This document shows, piece after piece, positions 56,144-64,000 of a stretch of 64,000 bases of DNA (its first letter is position 1; each line of letters opens with the position of its first letter). The translations under genes were made by a program, and so were the position numbers. The stretch comes from Panorpa germanica. Taxonomy: Eukaryota > Arthropoda > Insecta > Mecoptera > Panorpidae. Location of the stretch: assembly GCA_963678705.1 (NCBI GenBank), contig OY783205.1, forward strand, positions 6,386,001 through 6,450,000, read 5' to 3'. Below the pieces are notes generated by a model, which did no database searches, had not been told where the DNA came from, and worked only from the letters and a program-made list of their open reading frames with translations.

Positions 56144-56218
56144 GAGAAATAAAACAAAATTGTATTTTATTATACATATATATATATATATTAATAAAAA
56201 AAAAGATAATACATGAAA

Positions 56219-56548
56219 TTATTGTGTTTTATTTACATCATAAAATAATATAGCATATAAATCTTGTTGTACAAAATTTGAATAATAAAAAAGCATTTCC
56301 ATATAAGCTAAATTTATCAGTGTATTTGCTTTATCATTACTTTCATCATCTTCATTTATAGATTTATTTATAAAATCAAATGATTTTTCATTTGATAATA
56401 CTGCTAGTCTCATTATTTTTAAATAATATTCATTAAAATTTAAACTACTTAAATGATTTATATGTCTGTTTAACATAGTGTTTATTTTTAAAATACATAT
56501 AAAAATTTTCTTATTAAAACAAAATTCATTATTCATCCATGATATCAT
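56219..56548 (-). CDS. Unrecognised 109-residue Maverick ORF
   Basis: Minus-strand frame from ATG 56548 to a stop at 56219, predicted mostly helical (NRHINHLSSLNFNEYYLKI, INLAYMEMLFYYSNFVQQD) with an acidic segment INEDDESNDKAN. No family is recognised. It is convergent with the metalloproteinase gene and begins only 20 bp from the open frame of the IAP-like gene on the other strand. The all-helical character would be compatible with many functions; none is claimed. Confidence 0.5.
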   Translation of the reverse strand: MISWMNNEFCFNKKIFICILKINTMLNRHINHLSSLNFNEYYLKIMRLAVLSNEKSFDFINKSINEDDESNDKANTLINLAYMEMLFYYSNFVQQDLYAILFYDVNKTQ

Positions 56549-56568
56549 TAAATTCCTTTTATCTTTAA

Positions 56569-57030
56569 TTAGACACGAATGAAATTCATGCTGGAGAAAA
56601 AGACACTACAATTTGCTTTTATTGTAATGGGGGATTAAAACTTTGGAAAGAAACCGATGTTCCATGGGAAGAACATGCATTACATTTTTATAATTGTGCA
56701 TATGTTATATTGTTAAAAGGTAAATCATTTATAAAATACATAGCATCAGTGAAAAATAGAATACTTACACCTGAAGAAATTATTCGTATTAAGAAAAGTG
56801 TGCTTCCATCTCATCCTCGACCTGTATTTCAATCACATAACACCAATATAAATGAAAAATGTCATTTAAGAGATATTAAATTGTGTAATATTTGTTATTT
56901 TCAACAAAAAGAAATTGCCTTTATTGCATGTGGACACATTATTGCATGCATTAAATGTTCCGTATCCTTAAAAAAATGCCCAAAGTGTTATATGCCATAC
57001 AATGGCTTAATGAAAATTTCCATTGTTTAA
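56569..57030 (+). CDS. Inhibitor-of-apoptosis-like BIR-RING protein, 5'-truncated
   Basis: The open frame starts after a stop at 56566 and has no early ATG. It encodes the C-terminal half of a BIR domain (CFYCNGGLKLWKETDVPWEE, then HALHFYNC with the zinc-ligand C-x2-C, H and C pattern) and a C-terminal RING finger (CNICYFQQKEIAFIACGHII, then CIKCSVSLKKCPKC). This matches IAP proteins of insects and insect DNA viruses, which block caspases and ligate ubiquitin. The first BIR half is missing. CCTTTTATCTTTAATTAG just upstream looks like a 3' splice site, so a distant 5' exon is possible. Otherwise the gene is truncated and could be expressed only as a RING fragment. Confidence 0.8.
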   Translation, partial: LDTNEIHAGEKDTTICFYCNGGLKLWKETDVPWEEHALHFYNCAYVILLKGKSFIKYIASVKNRILTPEEIIRIKKSVLPSHPRPVFQSHNTNINEKCHLRDIKLCNICYFQQKEIAFIACGHIIACIKCSVSLKKCPKCYMPYNGLMKISIV

Positions 57031-57380
57031 CAAAAAAAAAAACCAAAAAAACCAAAAAAAAACAACTTTAAACCACACAAAGGAATGTGTTGATAAGATA
57101 CCGTTTTTATTTAATTTTTAATTGGCATAAACCGCAAAAAAATATATATGTTTCCGTGGAAATTTCCATTGTTTAACAAAAAAAAAACCAAAAAAAAACA
57201 ACTTTAAACCACACAAAGAAATGTGTTGATAAGATACCGTTTTTATTTAATTTTTAATTGGTATAAACCGCAAAAAAATATATGTTTCCAGTGGAAATTT
57301 CCATTGTTTAACAAAAAAAACAACTTTAAACCACACGCCCACACACAAAAAATAGTTTTTAATTGACGTAAACCACAAAA
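57009..57380 (+). repeat. Tandem repeat duplicating the IAP 3' end, with AAACCACA motifs
   Basis: Three copies of a unit beginning AATTTCCATTGTTTAACAAA start near 57013, 57162 and 57296. The first copy includes the last codons and stop of the IAP frame. The units share ACTTTAAACCACAC and TATTTAATTTTTAATTGG. The third is shorter. Each unit carries two AAACC(A/G)CA motifs (57070, 57129, 57206, 57265, 57328, 57370), in inverted orientation to the left array. Confidence 0.75.
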
Positions 57381-57590
57381 ATAATCTATGTTTCCGGTAT
57401 ATAATTGTCACAGGAAGGGGAGGGGGGTGGGGGGCTTGTACAATTTTTTTTTGTTACCAAGGAAAAAAATTATAAAGAAGTGGAGGGGGTTGAAAAATGT
57501 ATATATAAGTTCATGTTAACAATGATCTATTAATTAGTACATTGTTTACCGCTAAAAGTAATTGATCGTTGGGACTAGAAGAAAAAAAAT

Positions 57591-57911
57591 ATGGATCTTT
57601 TGGAAAAATATATGGATCTTTTGGAAAAATTAAATAATCTCGCTGTACAAAAGGAAGTAAGGGTTCTATCAAGCCTGGAAGCCGGATCCTATTACAAAAT
57701 TCTAAATTTCCAACCAAACGATGGCCGTTATGGAAAAAAAGGAGTAATGATGGAACTTGAAGATTTCTATATTTTCCTGAATCAACGCTTTAAGAAATTA
57801 ATGGGGGACAAAGACCTACCTAGATTAAACGAAGAAGCACGTGAAGGAAATCTAAAACTACACATCATCAGACAAACTGGAACTAATACCCATTTTTCAT
57901 TTGTACGTTAA
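57591..57911 (+). CDS. Small Maverick protein, possible OB-fold
   Basis: 106 residues from ATG 57591. The first 21 bp are tandemly duplicated (MDLLEKYMDLLEKL), giving a second in-frame ATG at 57612. The core has ALxxGxYYKI-like sequence (LSSLEAGSYYKILNFQPNDG, RYGKKGVMMELEDFYIFLNQ, RFKKLM), with the strand pattern of small arthropod-element proteins that may be OB-fold single-strand DNA binders. That assignment is inference. It lies between the tandem-repeat region and the right TIR and is transcribed outward, mirroring the 92-codon gene at the left end. A TATATAA box at 57500-57507 is suitably placed. Confidence 0.6.
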   Translation: MDLLEKYMDLLEKLNNLAVQKEVRVLSSLEAGSYYKILNFQPNDGRYGKKGVMMELEDFYIFLNQRFKKLMGDKDLPRLNEEAREGNLKLHIIRQTGTNTHFSFVR

Positions 57912-58069
57912 GTTAATATAATAATATTTTTTTCATTGATATAAAAATATGTACACAACAAAAAAAATGTAAATATAAATACTGTAATATACTTAATATA
58001 AACTTTAATCACACCACTAAAAATGAAGGGTTGGGGTGTGTGTGTGTGTATGTGTGCGGTGGTTTTCTT

Positions 58070-58976
58070 ATCAGATTTTTTATAGTCCTTTTTTCTAATC
58101 ATATATATATATATATATAATGTATTTTTTTTTTTTTAATATTTACAATAAAACAAAAATTATCCTAGTTTTTTTTAACAACAAAAAAGTGTTTTATTTC
58201 AAATTATATGTTTTTATTTTTTTTTTTTTTACCTATGATTTTATTCCGTTCTATGTTGTTCCATTCTGCATTGATTTTATTTTTTATTTTTTTTACCTGT
58301 GTGATTTATACCGTTCTATGTTGTTCGCGAGAAATTTTACCTTTGATGTTGTTCTCACGAGAATCGAACTCGAAGCGCGAATAGGGTGTTATAGAATATT
58401 TTTTTTTTTTTTTAACACAACTTAACCAACTAAGCCATCCTAGGTGGCACAATATTTACATGTTAATAAAATTCTTTCATTTCAACCAAACAACCAGTAG
58501 TTGTCAAAATGTTAGTAAACAATTCGTAATACAGACTTTTTTACACCCACACACACACACACACACACCTGACCCCCCACGACACAACCCTCTGACCAAC
58601 CCCACACCTACCACACACACAGACAGACAGACACCTACCCCACCCATACACCTGACATACACACACCTGCTGCTGCTGATAACTGACCTACCCCACACAC
58701 ACACCTGAACAACCCCCCTTGACCACCCACCCTGACAACACCACCACCCTTGACCACCCCTGACAACAAACACCCTTCAACAACACCCCCCTTAACCCCA
58801 CCCCTGCGGGGTGACCTTGACCCCTGTGACCTTGACCTACATGACAAGATAATGACAAGATAACCACAACTGATAAGAGGGTGTCATCCTTACGGTTATC
58901 TACATGACAAGATAATGACAAGATAACTAAGGTGTCATCCTTCCGGTTGGCCCAGGATCCCTATAACTTATCTACT
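58070..58976 (-). repeat. Maverick right terminal inverted repeat
   Basis: Inverted copy of the left TIR with only a few differences: one extra TCAAGGTCA-containing block near 58810-58832, microsatellite lengths, and scattered substitutions. Its inner boundary is near 58070, where GTCCTTTTTTCTAATC still matches the left side. Confidence 0.92.
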
Positions 58977-59269
58977 ATGAACGATAGAACATTTCTTTTG
59001 GTTAATTTTACAGGTGGATCAAAATGAGCGATGCTGTATTTGAAACAGTCTGTTTTTGAGCACCATTTGACACCTAAAGTTTTGAAATGCTCTAAGTCTG
59101 CATGATCTATATAAAAGTGTTTGTCTTTAGTATGGTTGTCTAATTCAAGTAAAACAGCGGGATCATTAGAAATCCATTTGCGTAAATGAAATCCTGCACT
59201 GTTTAGTATTTCAATGATTTTGTTGCAGCGTGATTTGAGTTCTGCTAGGTCATTTGACCCAGTCAGCAT
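58977..59269 (-). pseudogene. BEL/Pao reverse transcriptase, middle fragment
   Basis: This frame begins just upstream of the catalytic RT motif DFYVDDMLTG (about 59287-59256). It continues through KCNKIIEILNSAGFHLRKW-type sequence and LEHFKTLGVKW to the Maverick junction at 58977, where the frame matches that resuming at 40415. It is out of frame with the preceding gag-protease-RT frame, so the RT is broken at the catalytic loop. An 8-bp direct repeat ATGACTTC lies at the break (59282-59297). Confidence 0.85.
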
Positions 59270-59285
59270 GTCATCAACATAGAAG

Positions 59286-61802
59286 TCATGAAGTCATGGT
59301 ATTTGCGGCGTTTGGATGAGCAATAGTGTTGTCGTAACCTAGCTGAATTAAACTTCTAATTGCAAGATATGCTGCAGATAATGTACCATAAGTCACAGTG
59401 TTTAACTGATATGCTAGTAACTTGTCGTCTGGATTATCTCTCCAAAGAATCTGTTGAAGGTTTCTTTGGGAGGGATGCACCAGTACTTGTCGGTACATCA
59501 TCGCTATATCAGCTACGACCACATATTCGTAATGACGAAATCTAGTTAAAATGGTGAATAAATCGTTTTGAATTGTTGGCCCATTTGCTTGTAACGAATT
59601 AAGTGAAGTGTTTGTCGTACTTGACATGGAGCCATCGAAAACTACTCTCAATTTACTAGTAGTGCTGCTTGGTTTTAATATACCGTGATGCGGTAAAAAG
59701 TATTCAGGTTCAGCTGAATTCTGAATAGGGTTAATGGTCATGTGACCTAATCGTATATATTCATGAATGAATGCAGAATACATAGATTTATATTGTTTAT
59801 TTTTGTCAAATTTTCTTTCTAATGAAAGAAATCGTTTGGTAGCTGCGGTTTTGGAATCTCCTAAAGCTGATGCGGGCAATTTTAATGGTAATGTAACTAC
59901 GAATCTACCATCCGAGTCGCGAGTAGTAGTTTTGTTGTAATGATCCTGGCATGCTTGTTCTTCTAAAGTTAAAGTGCTACATTCCTTAACAGACTCGATT
60001 TCCCAAAACTTGGAAATTTGAGCTTGTAAGGATGTGTGATAGCAATGCGCATGATTATTATTAGCAAAAGAATTATATTTGGTTACTACCCAACCTAACG
60101 AAGTGTTTTGTAAATGTAATCGATTACTATATAATTTTGCTTTGCCTACGCGTAATAGGTTCCAAAATATATCAGCTCCTAACAATAAATCCACAGATTG
60201 TGGTTCGTTAAAACTAGGATCTGCTAGTTTTATGCTATGCGGTATTGATAAATTGACAATATCCAATGTGATGTGTGGAATTTTGTCGGTTATTTTGTCT
60301 ATGAGCAGACAATTTACAAACGTTTTGTAATTGTTAGTAGATGAATGCAAAGTGATTTTTGCTTGCTTGTTTATTTTAGTTTCGGAATTACCAATTCCTG
60401 TTATTATTACATCTGAATTAGTAATGGGAACGTTTAATTTTTGTAATAAAGTTTTAGTAATGAAGCTTGTTTGGCTACCATTATCCAAAAGAGCGCGAGC
60501 AACAATTAATTTGCCATTTTTGTCAAGAATGTTGACTAAAGCGGTTGATAGCATAGCTTGATTTTTTTGATTAGCGTGCGCCGTGAGTGTACTAGAAGTG
60601 CTAGCTTTAGGTATGGACTCATCCGATTCCTCAGTATCAATATGCAATAATGTATGATGCCTCTTTCTGCACGTAAGGCAACGACTATTTGAAAGACAAT
60701 TGCTACTATTGTGACCTTTGCGGAAACAATTTAAGCACTGCTGCCTTTTTTGGATCTCATTGATCCGAGCCTTAACGTTAAGCTTTAAAAAGTTTTGGCA
60801 ATGTCTTATATTGTGACCCTTATAACAAAATGAACATTTGTCGCGAGGTGATGCGAAAAAAGACTTGTGCGGTCTTGATTTATGAGTATTATTTGAATCA
60901 CAACTATGTTCGTCCAACTCGTGTGCCCGTTCAAGTATGAAAGAGAGCATGAGGTCAATTTCTTGATAATCTGCTTTAGAGATGTTGGAAGCTAACCAAT
61001 GCTTCTTAGTTTCTGAATCTAGTTTTTTCGATATTAAAATAGCAACAATGTGGTTCCACCTATTTTCCTCTGGAATAATGTTTTCTAACGCTTTCACGTG
61101 TTTTCTAATTGAAGCTGCAGTAGCTCTTAACTTATTGCTATTCTCAGAGGTGATAGCCGGAATTTTTAAAAACGCATTTAAATGATAAGAAATCATTTTT
61201 CTTTTATTGTCATATGCTGTGACTAATAAATTCCAACATAGTTGATAATTTGTGGGGTCTAATGGCACCGATGCGATGGTGTCAAAAGCTTCACCTTTTA
61301 ATGATCGACGTAAAAGATGCAATTTTTTGAAACTAGAATATTTTACTTGATTATGGACTAGACTTTCAAACGTGGCCTTAAACTCATCCCAATGTTCTAT
61401 ATTGCCGGAAAAAATTGGAATGTTGATGGATGATAAGTGCATATCTTCATCTGAAAATACAGATGATTTTGTTTCAGGGGTAGATACTGTTTGATTAGCA
61501 ATCGATTCAGAAGCTGAGATGATTTTATTAATGATTTTTCCTATATTGACATATTGTGTATAAAAATCATTATTTTCACTGTCAATGCGATCTAAATCAG
61601 CTTGATCATCAGTTAGTTCGCGCATTTGTGAATGAACTTTGTTGATTGATGCCATTAATGGTTGCCACTGTTTATAACAAATTTTTATCTCTTCCACATC
61701 GTACGTGGATGGATCTGTTAAATCAACATTTTCAATTGTTTTGTTACATTGCTTTAATGTTAATTTGATTTGCTGTATGGCTTTTATAAGTTTTGAAGAC
61801 AT
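59286..61802 (-). pseudogene. BEL/Pao gag, protease and RT N-terminal part
   Basis: 838 codons from ATG 61802. Gag has the DUF1759-type core (INIPIFSGNIEHWDEFKATF, LRRSLKGEAFDTI). Zinc knuckles follow (CSFCYKGHNIRHCQNFLKL, CLNCFRKGHNSSNCLSNSRC). The aspartic protease has ALLDNGSQTSFITKTLL with the active-site Asp and an ILLGAD-type motif (VDLLLGADIFWNLL). RT begins with YFLPHHGILKPSSTTSKLRV and VFDGS, and includes VVVADIAMMYRQVLV. The frame stops at 59286, immediately before the catalytic motif, because of a frame change. Otherwise the frame is open, so decay is slight. Confidence 0.88.
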
Positions 61803-62827
61803 TGTGAATATGACTTTAAATAATCAGTAATTGATGTTTTAAATATAATATTTAAAATGATTGAAAAAGATATATTATTGTGGATGCAATAATATAAACG
61901 GTGATCTATTACGTACAATACGTAAAAAGATTTCTGTGCAAAATACACAGATGAATATATTGATTTGAACAAATGTATTCAAACGCTTAAGATGGAATAA
62001 TAATATTCGCTAAATAATGCGATTGGCGTATGTGCTCTAAGTGTCGTATTCCTATGAGAGGACGTTAGATGACGTAATATAAGAGGCTATACTTATTGAA
62101 TCTAATATTCGCAACCAATGCAATTAATGTATGTGTGCATGTGTGCTGAATGACACTAATACGAGCCCTATAGATGGTCAATAGCTTAGTAAAACGTTAG
62201 ATGACTTGACTAAAGAGGCAAGGATTTATTAACTATAAACAGAAAACTAAATATCGTTGAATGATTGATTAAAAAATATAATTCAACAGTGATACGAACT
62301 TTGTGATGGAAATGAATCATTGATGGCCAACACCTTGGTACAATGAAATAACGATTGAAACAGTAGTAAATGTAAAATTTGTAAAATATGTAAGATGTAA
62401 GTGCAAAAACCCAAAATAGAGGTAATAAAAGGATAGGATGGGAATTATATAAATGTTTTAGGATTACCTTGACACCACTGTCGTGTAGTAGCTCTCGTTT
62501 CAAGACTGAATCCAGATGCTGCTGCGATTGACTCGTGTGTGCTGTTGTACTTGGCGCCAAAAGTGAGATTTTTCTAGATTGTTCACCTTGCTTGATGAAT
62601 CCTTTTCAAAGGTGATCAATGCGGTGTGAATCTTCTTTGAAGATGCTCAATTGCTGGATGCGTTGATGAGAATCTTGCTTGAAGATGATCAAATGGATGT
62701 GAATCTTCTTTGAAGGATCAAAATACTGAATATCCTAGCTCGTATCCGTTCTTCAAGATGTTCAATTCTTGTGAATCCAATCTTGAAGATGGTTTAATGG
62801 TGTATATCCGGCTCGAAGCTGACCAAA
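61803..62827 (-). other. BEL/Pao leader with degenerate repeats and primer-binding site
   Basis: No coding sequence. Next to the LTR the minus strand has TTTGGTCAGCTTCGAGCCGG, a plausible primer-binding site containing TGGTC. In plus orientation, 62590-62830 holds about six degenerate units of the form GAATCTTCTTTGAAGATGxTCAA. The last unit overlaps the primer-binding region (TCGAAGCTGACCAAATGG). The rest is AT-rich and probably untranslated. Confidence 0.6.
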
Positions 62828-63112
62828 TGGTTGAGTATGGACCTATGGATCTATATAAGCTTGGGGTTTGCTTATCTGCGATGTTGACGGTTTCCAATTC
62901 TCAGAATGCTTGATTGCATCTAACTCCTTTGATAGCTATAGATTGCGCCAAAACTTCTCGAAGGACCTTTTTGTTATTAAATAATTAATAACAATTTTTT
63001 ATTTTCTTTAAATCAAATAGCAGCGAAACACTAGTATTTTACATAAAAACATTTATTATACAAATACACTTGACGAATTACAATAATTGAAAATTAAATG
63101 AATAATTATATG
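62828..63112 (-). repeat. BEL/Pao 5' LTR, truncated by another insertion
   Basis: Identical by eye to 37458-37742. The match stops abruptly at 63112, where the left copy continues for about 390 bp more. A TGTTCAG sequence starting a new LTR-like segment follows, so the remainder probably lies beyond the window. Confidence 0.8.
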
Positions 63113-64000
63113 TGTTCAGTACAAAATTAGTACAGAACATAAGAGATGTCTCTGTTGACATTCCAACATTATAATGTATTGTTGTCTCTGATAGAAGTAA
63201 TGCGCATGGCAACAATACGACGATTGCTGTGTACGCTACGGCTATATGGCAAGCGAGTCAGTTGTGGTCTGGGCTTCTACACTGTCAAGATCATAATTCG
63301 CAACCATTTTGTATCATAAGTATTTTGGTTAAAGTTATTAAAAAGTGTAAATTAATTTTATCATTAAACGATTGAATAAATTATTCAATCTGCAATACTC
63401 GCATGGTTTTATTTCGTACATGCGAAGCTGGTCCTTCGAGCCTTACAAAGCCGATCCTTCGAGTTTATTATCCGCGTGTGTTTTTCATTGTGTTTTGAGG
63501 CGTTTTTTACATTTGCCCCTTGGCGATTGCCATTGATTGGGTAATGCTACGCTCTATTTTGGCGGATTCACGGAGGATTTGGATTTTACAATTACATTTC
63601 AAGAAGGTTTTAATTCCTACAAAAAAAACTGGTCTTACAAGCCATTGGTACCCGCGTGTGATCTCGTTGTGTTTTGAGGTTACGTCTGTATAGTAACCGG
63701 CACATGTGCAAGCTATTTTTTTACATTTACCCTATGGCGGCCTGGCAAGTCATCAATTGCCATTGATTGGGTAATGCAACGCTTGATTTAGACGGATTCA
63801 CAGACGGTTTGATTATAGTCCAAGATCCCAGAACGATCTGACATAACTTATTTTCAAAAGCATAGAACTTTCGGTTCTAAGTAGTCTCTACATGTACTTT
63901 TAATACCTGCGTATTTGTGGAGTTTGCTCGGTGACACCTGGGCAGGTACCAGGTGAGAAAGGTAACTAAAAATCAGAGTTACTTTACTTAAATTTGTATG
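63113..64000 (+). mobile_element. Second BEL-like element, 5' end (LTR and repeated leader)
   Basis: From 63113 (TGTTCAGTAC) to about 63420 an LTR-like segment ends near TTTCGTACA. It is followed by GCTGGTCCTTCGAGCC and GCCGATCCTTCGAG, resembling BEL leader and primer-binding sequence. The leader contains two imperfect copies (about 63428-63595 and 63631-63815) sharing TTGTGTTTTGAGG, TTTTTTACATTTGCCC-like sequence and TTGCCATTGATTGGGTAATG. No coding sequence is reached before the window ends. Both LTR boundaries are provisional. Confidence 0.5.

Larger units (their letters stand above)
40416..58976 (+). mobile_element. Maverick/Polinton transposon, complete, 18.56 kb
   Basis: The element begins AGTAGATAAG and ends CTTATCTACT, the AG...CT ends expected for Polintons. 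A perfect 6-bp target duplication ATGAAC is at 40410-40415 and 58977-58982. Inverted repeats are about 0.9 kb. It encodes pPolB, integrase, ATPase, protease, penton-like and major capsid proteins, plus accessory genes. It inserted into the RT region of a BEL/Pao element. High TIR identity and mostly open genes indicate a recent insertion. Core genes look intact except for a missing protease start codon, a homopolymer break in a small ORF, and a 5'-truncated IAP. Confidence 0.97.
37458..63112 (-). mobile_element. BEL/Pao LTR retrotransposon, split by the Maverick
   Basis: A minus-strand element. The 5' LTR is at 62828-63112 (right), followed by a leader, gag-protease-RT (61802-59286), RT (59269-58977), then the Maverick insertion, RT end, RNase H and integrase (40415-38180), and the 3' LTR at 37458-~38133. 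The LTR segments present in both copies look identical over about 285 bp, so the insertion is recent. Without the Maverick the element would be about 7.1 kb. The flank left of 37458 is the PIN/CXC pseudogene. Confidence 0.85.

Noticed and set aside
1-64000. CRISPR arrays, rRNA genes, bacterial operons
   Set aside because: No regularly spaced repeats with unique spacers and no rRNA-like sequence. Introns, SINEs and element types show eukaryotic DNA.

Overview
The window is AT-rich eukaryotic DNA from an arthropod, most likely an insect. Recognisable sequence is almost entirely transposable elements: BEL/Pao and gypsy LTR retrotransposons, a jockey-like LINE, a tRNA-derived SINE, hAT, MULE-NOF, mariner-like, P-like and Helitron sequences, and a complete Maverick/Polinton. 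No conserved single-copy host gene was recognised. The best non-transposon candidate is a spliced fragment with a basic domain at 30.5-31.2 kb. The order cannot be fixed from sequence alone.

Left part (1-37.4 kb). A decayed mariner-like element lies at 1.8-3.05 kb and a SINE at 4.9-5.2 kb. A three-level nest follows. A gypsy relic (LTR, gag, protease) is split by a hAT element at 7476-18379 with the 8-bp target duplication GTCTAGCG. That hAT is split inside its BED-type zinc finger by an 8.3-kb MULE-NOF transposon at 9517-17793 flanked by GACAGATCAAG. The MULE-NOF gene is intact over about 1,260 codons with one short intron and ends in a ubiquitin-specific-protease-like domain. Further right are diverged repeats, a LINE endonuclease relic, a Mutator-like relic, a broken Helitron with a large intron, the spliced fragment, a P-element relic, and a decayed PIN/CXC-domain gene.

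Right part (37.4-64 kb). A BEL/Pao retrotransposon on the minus strand (37458 to 63112) sits in the PIN/CXC gene. It is itself split by an 18.56-kb Maverick/Polinton at 40416-58976, with a perfect 6-bp duplication ATGAAC and 0.9-kb terminal inverted repeats. A second BEL-like LTR appears to interrupt the 5' LTR at 63113.

The Maverick carries the full virus-like set: protein-primed DNA polymerase B, retrovirus-type integrase with chromodomain, packaging ATPase, adenain-like protease, penton-like minor capsid protein and major capsid protein. It also has a PLA2-domain capsid-associated protein, a tail-fibre-like protein, and two host-type cargo genes: a matrix metalloproteinase with hemopexin domain, and a 5'-truncated inhibitor-of-apoptosis (BIR plus RING).

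The most striking signal is at the junction of the PLA2 protein and the protease. The protease has no upstream start codon. It lies in the -1 frame and is preceded by a canonical slippery heptamer A AAA AAC, a 7-nt spacer and a perfect 14-bp stem. This is the layout of a programmed -1 ribosomal frameshift that would make a capsid-associated protein/protease fusion.
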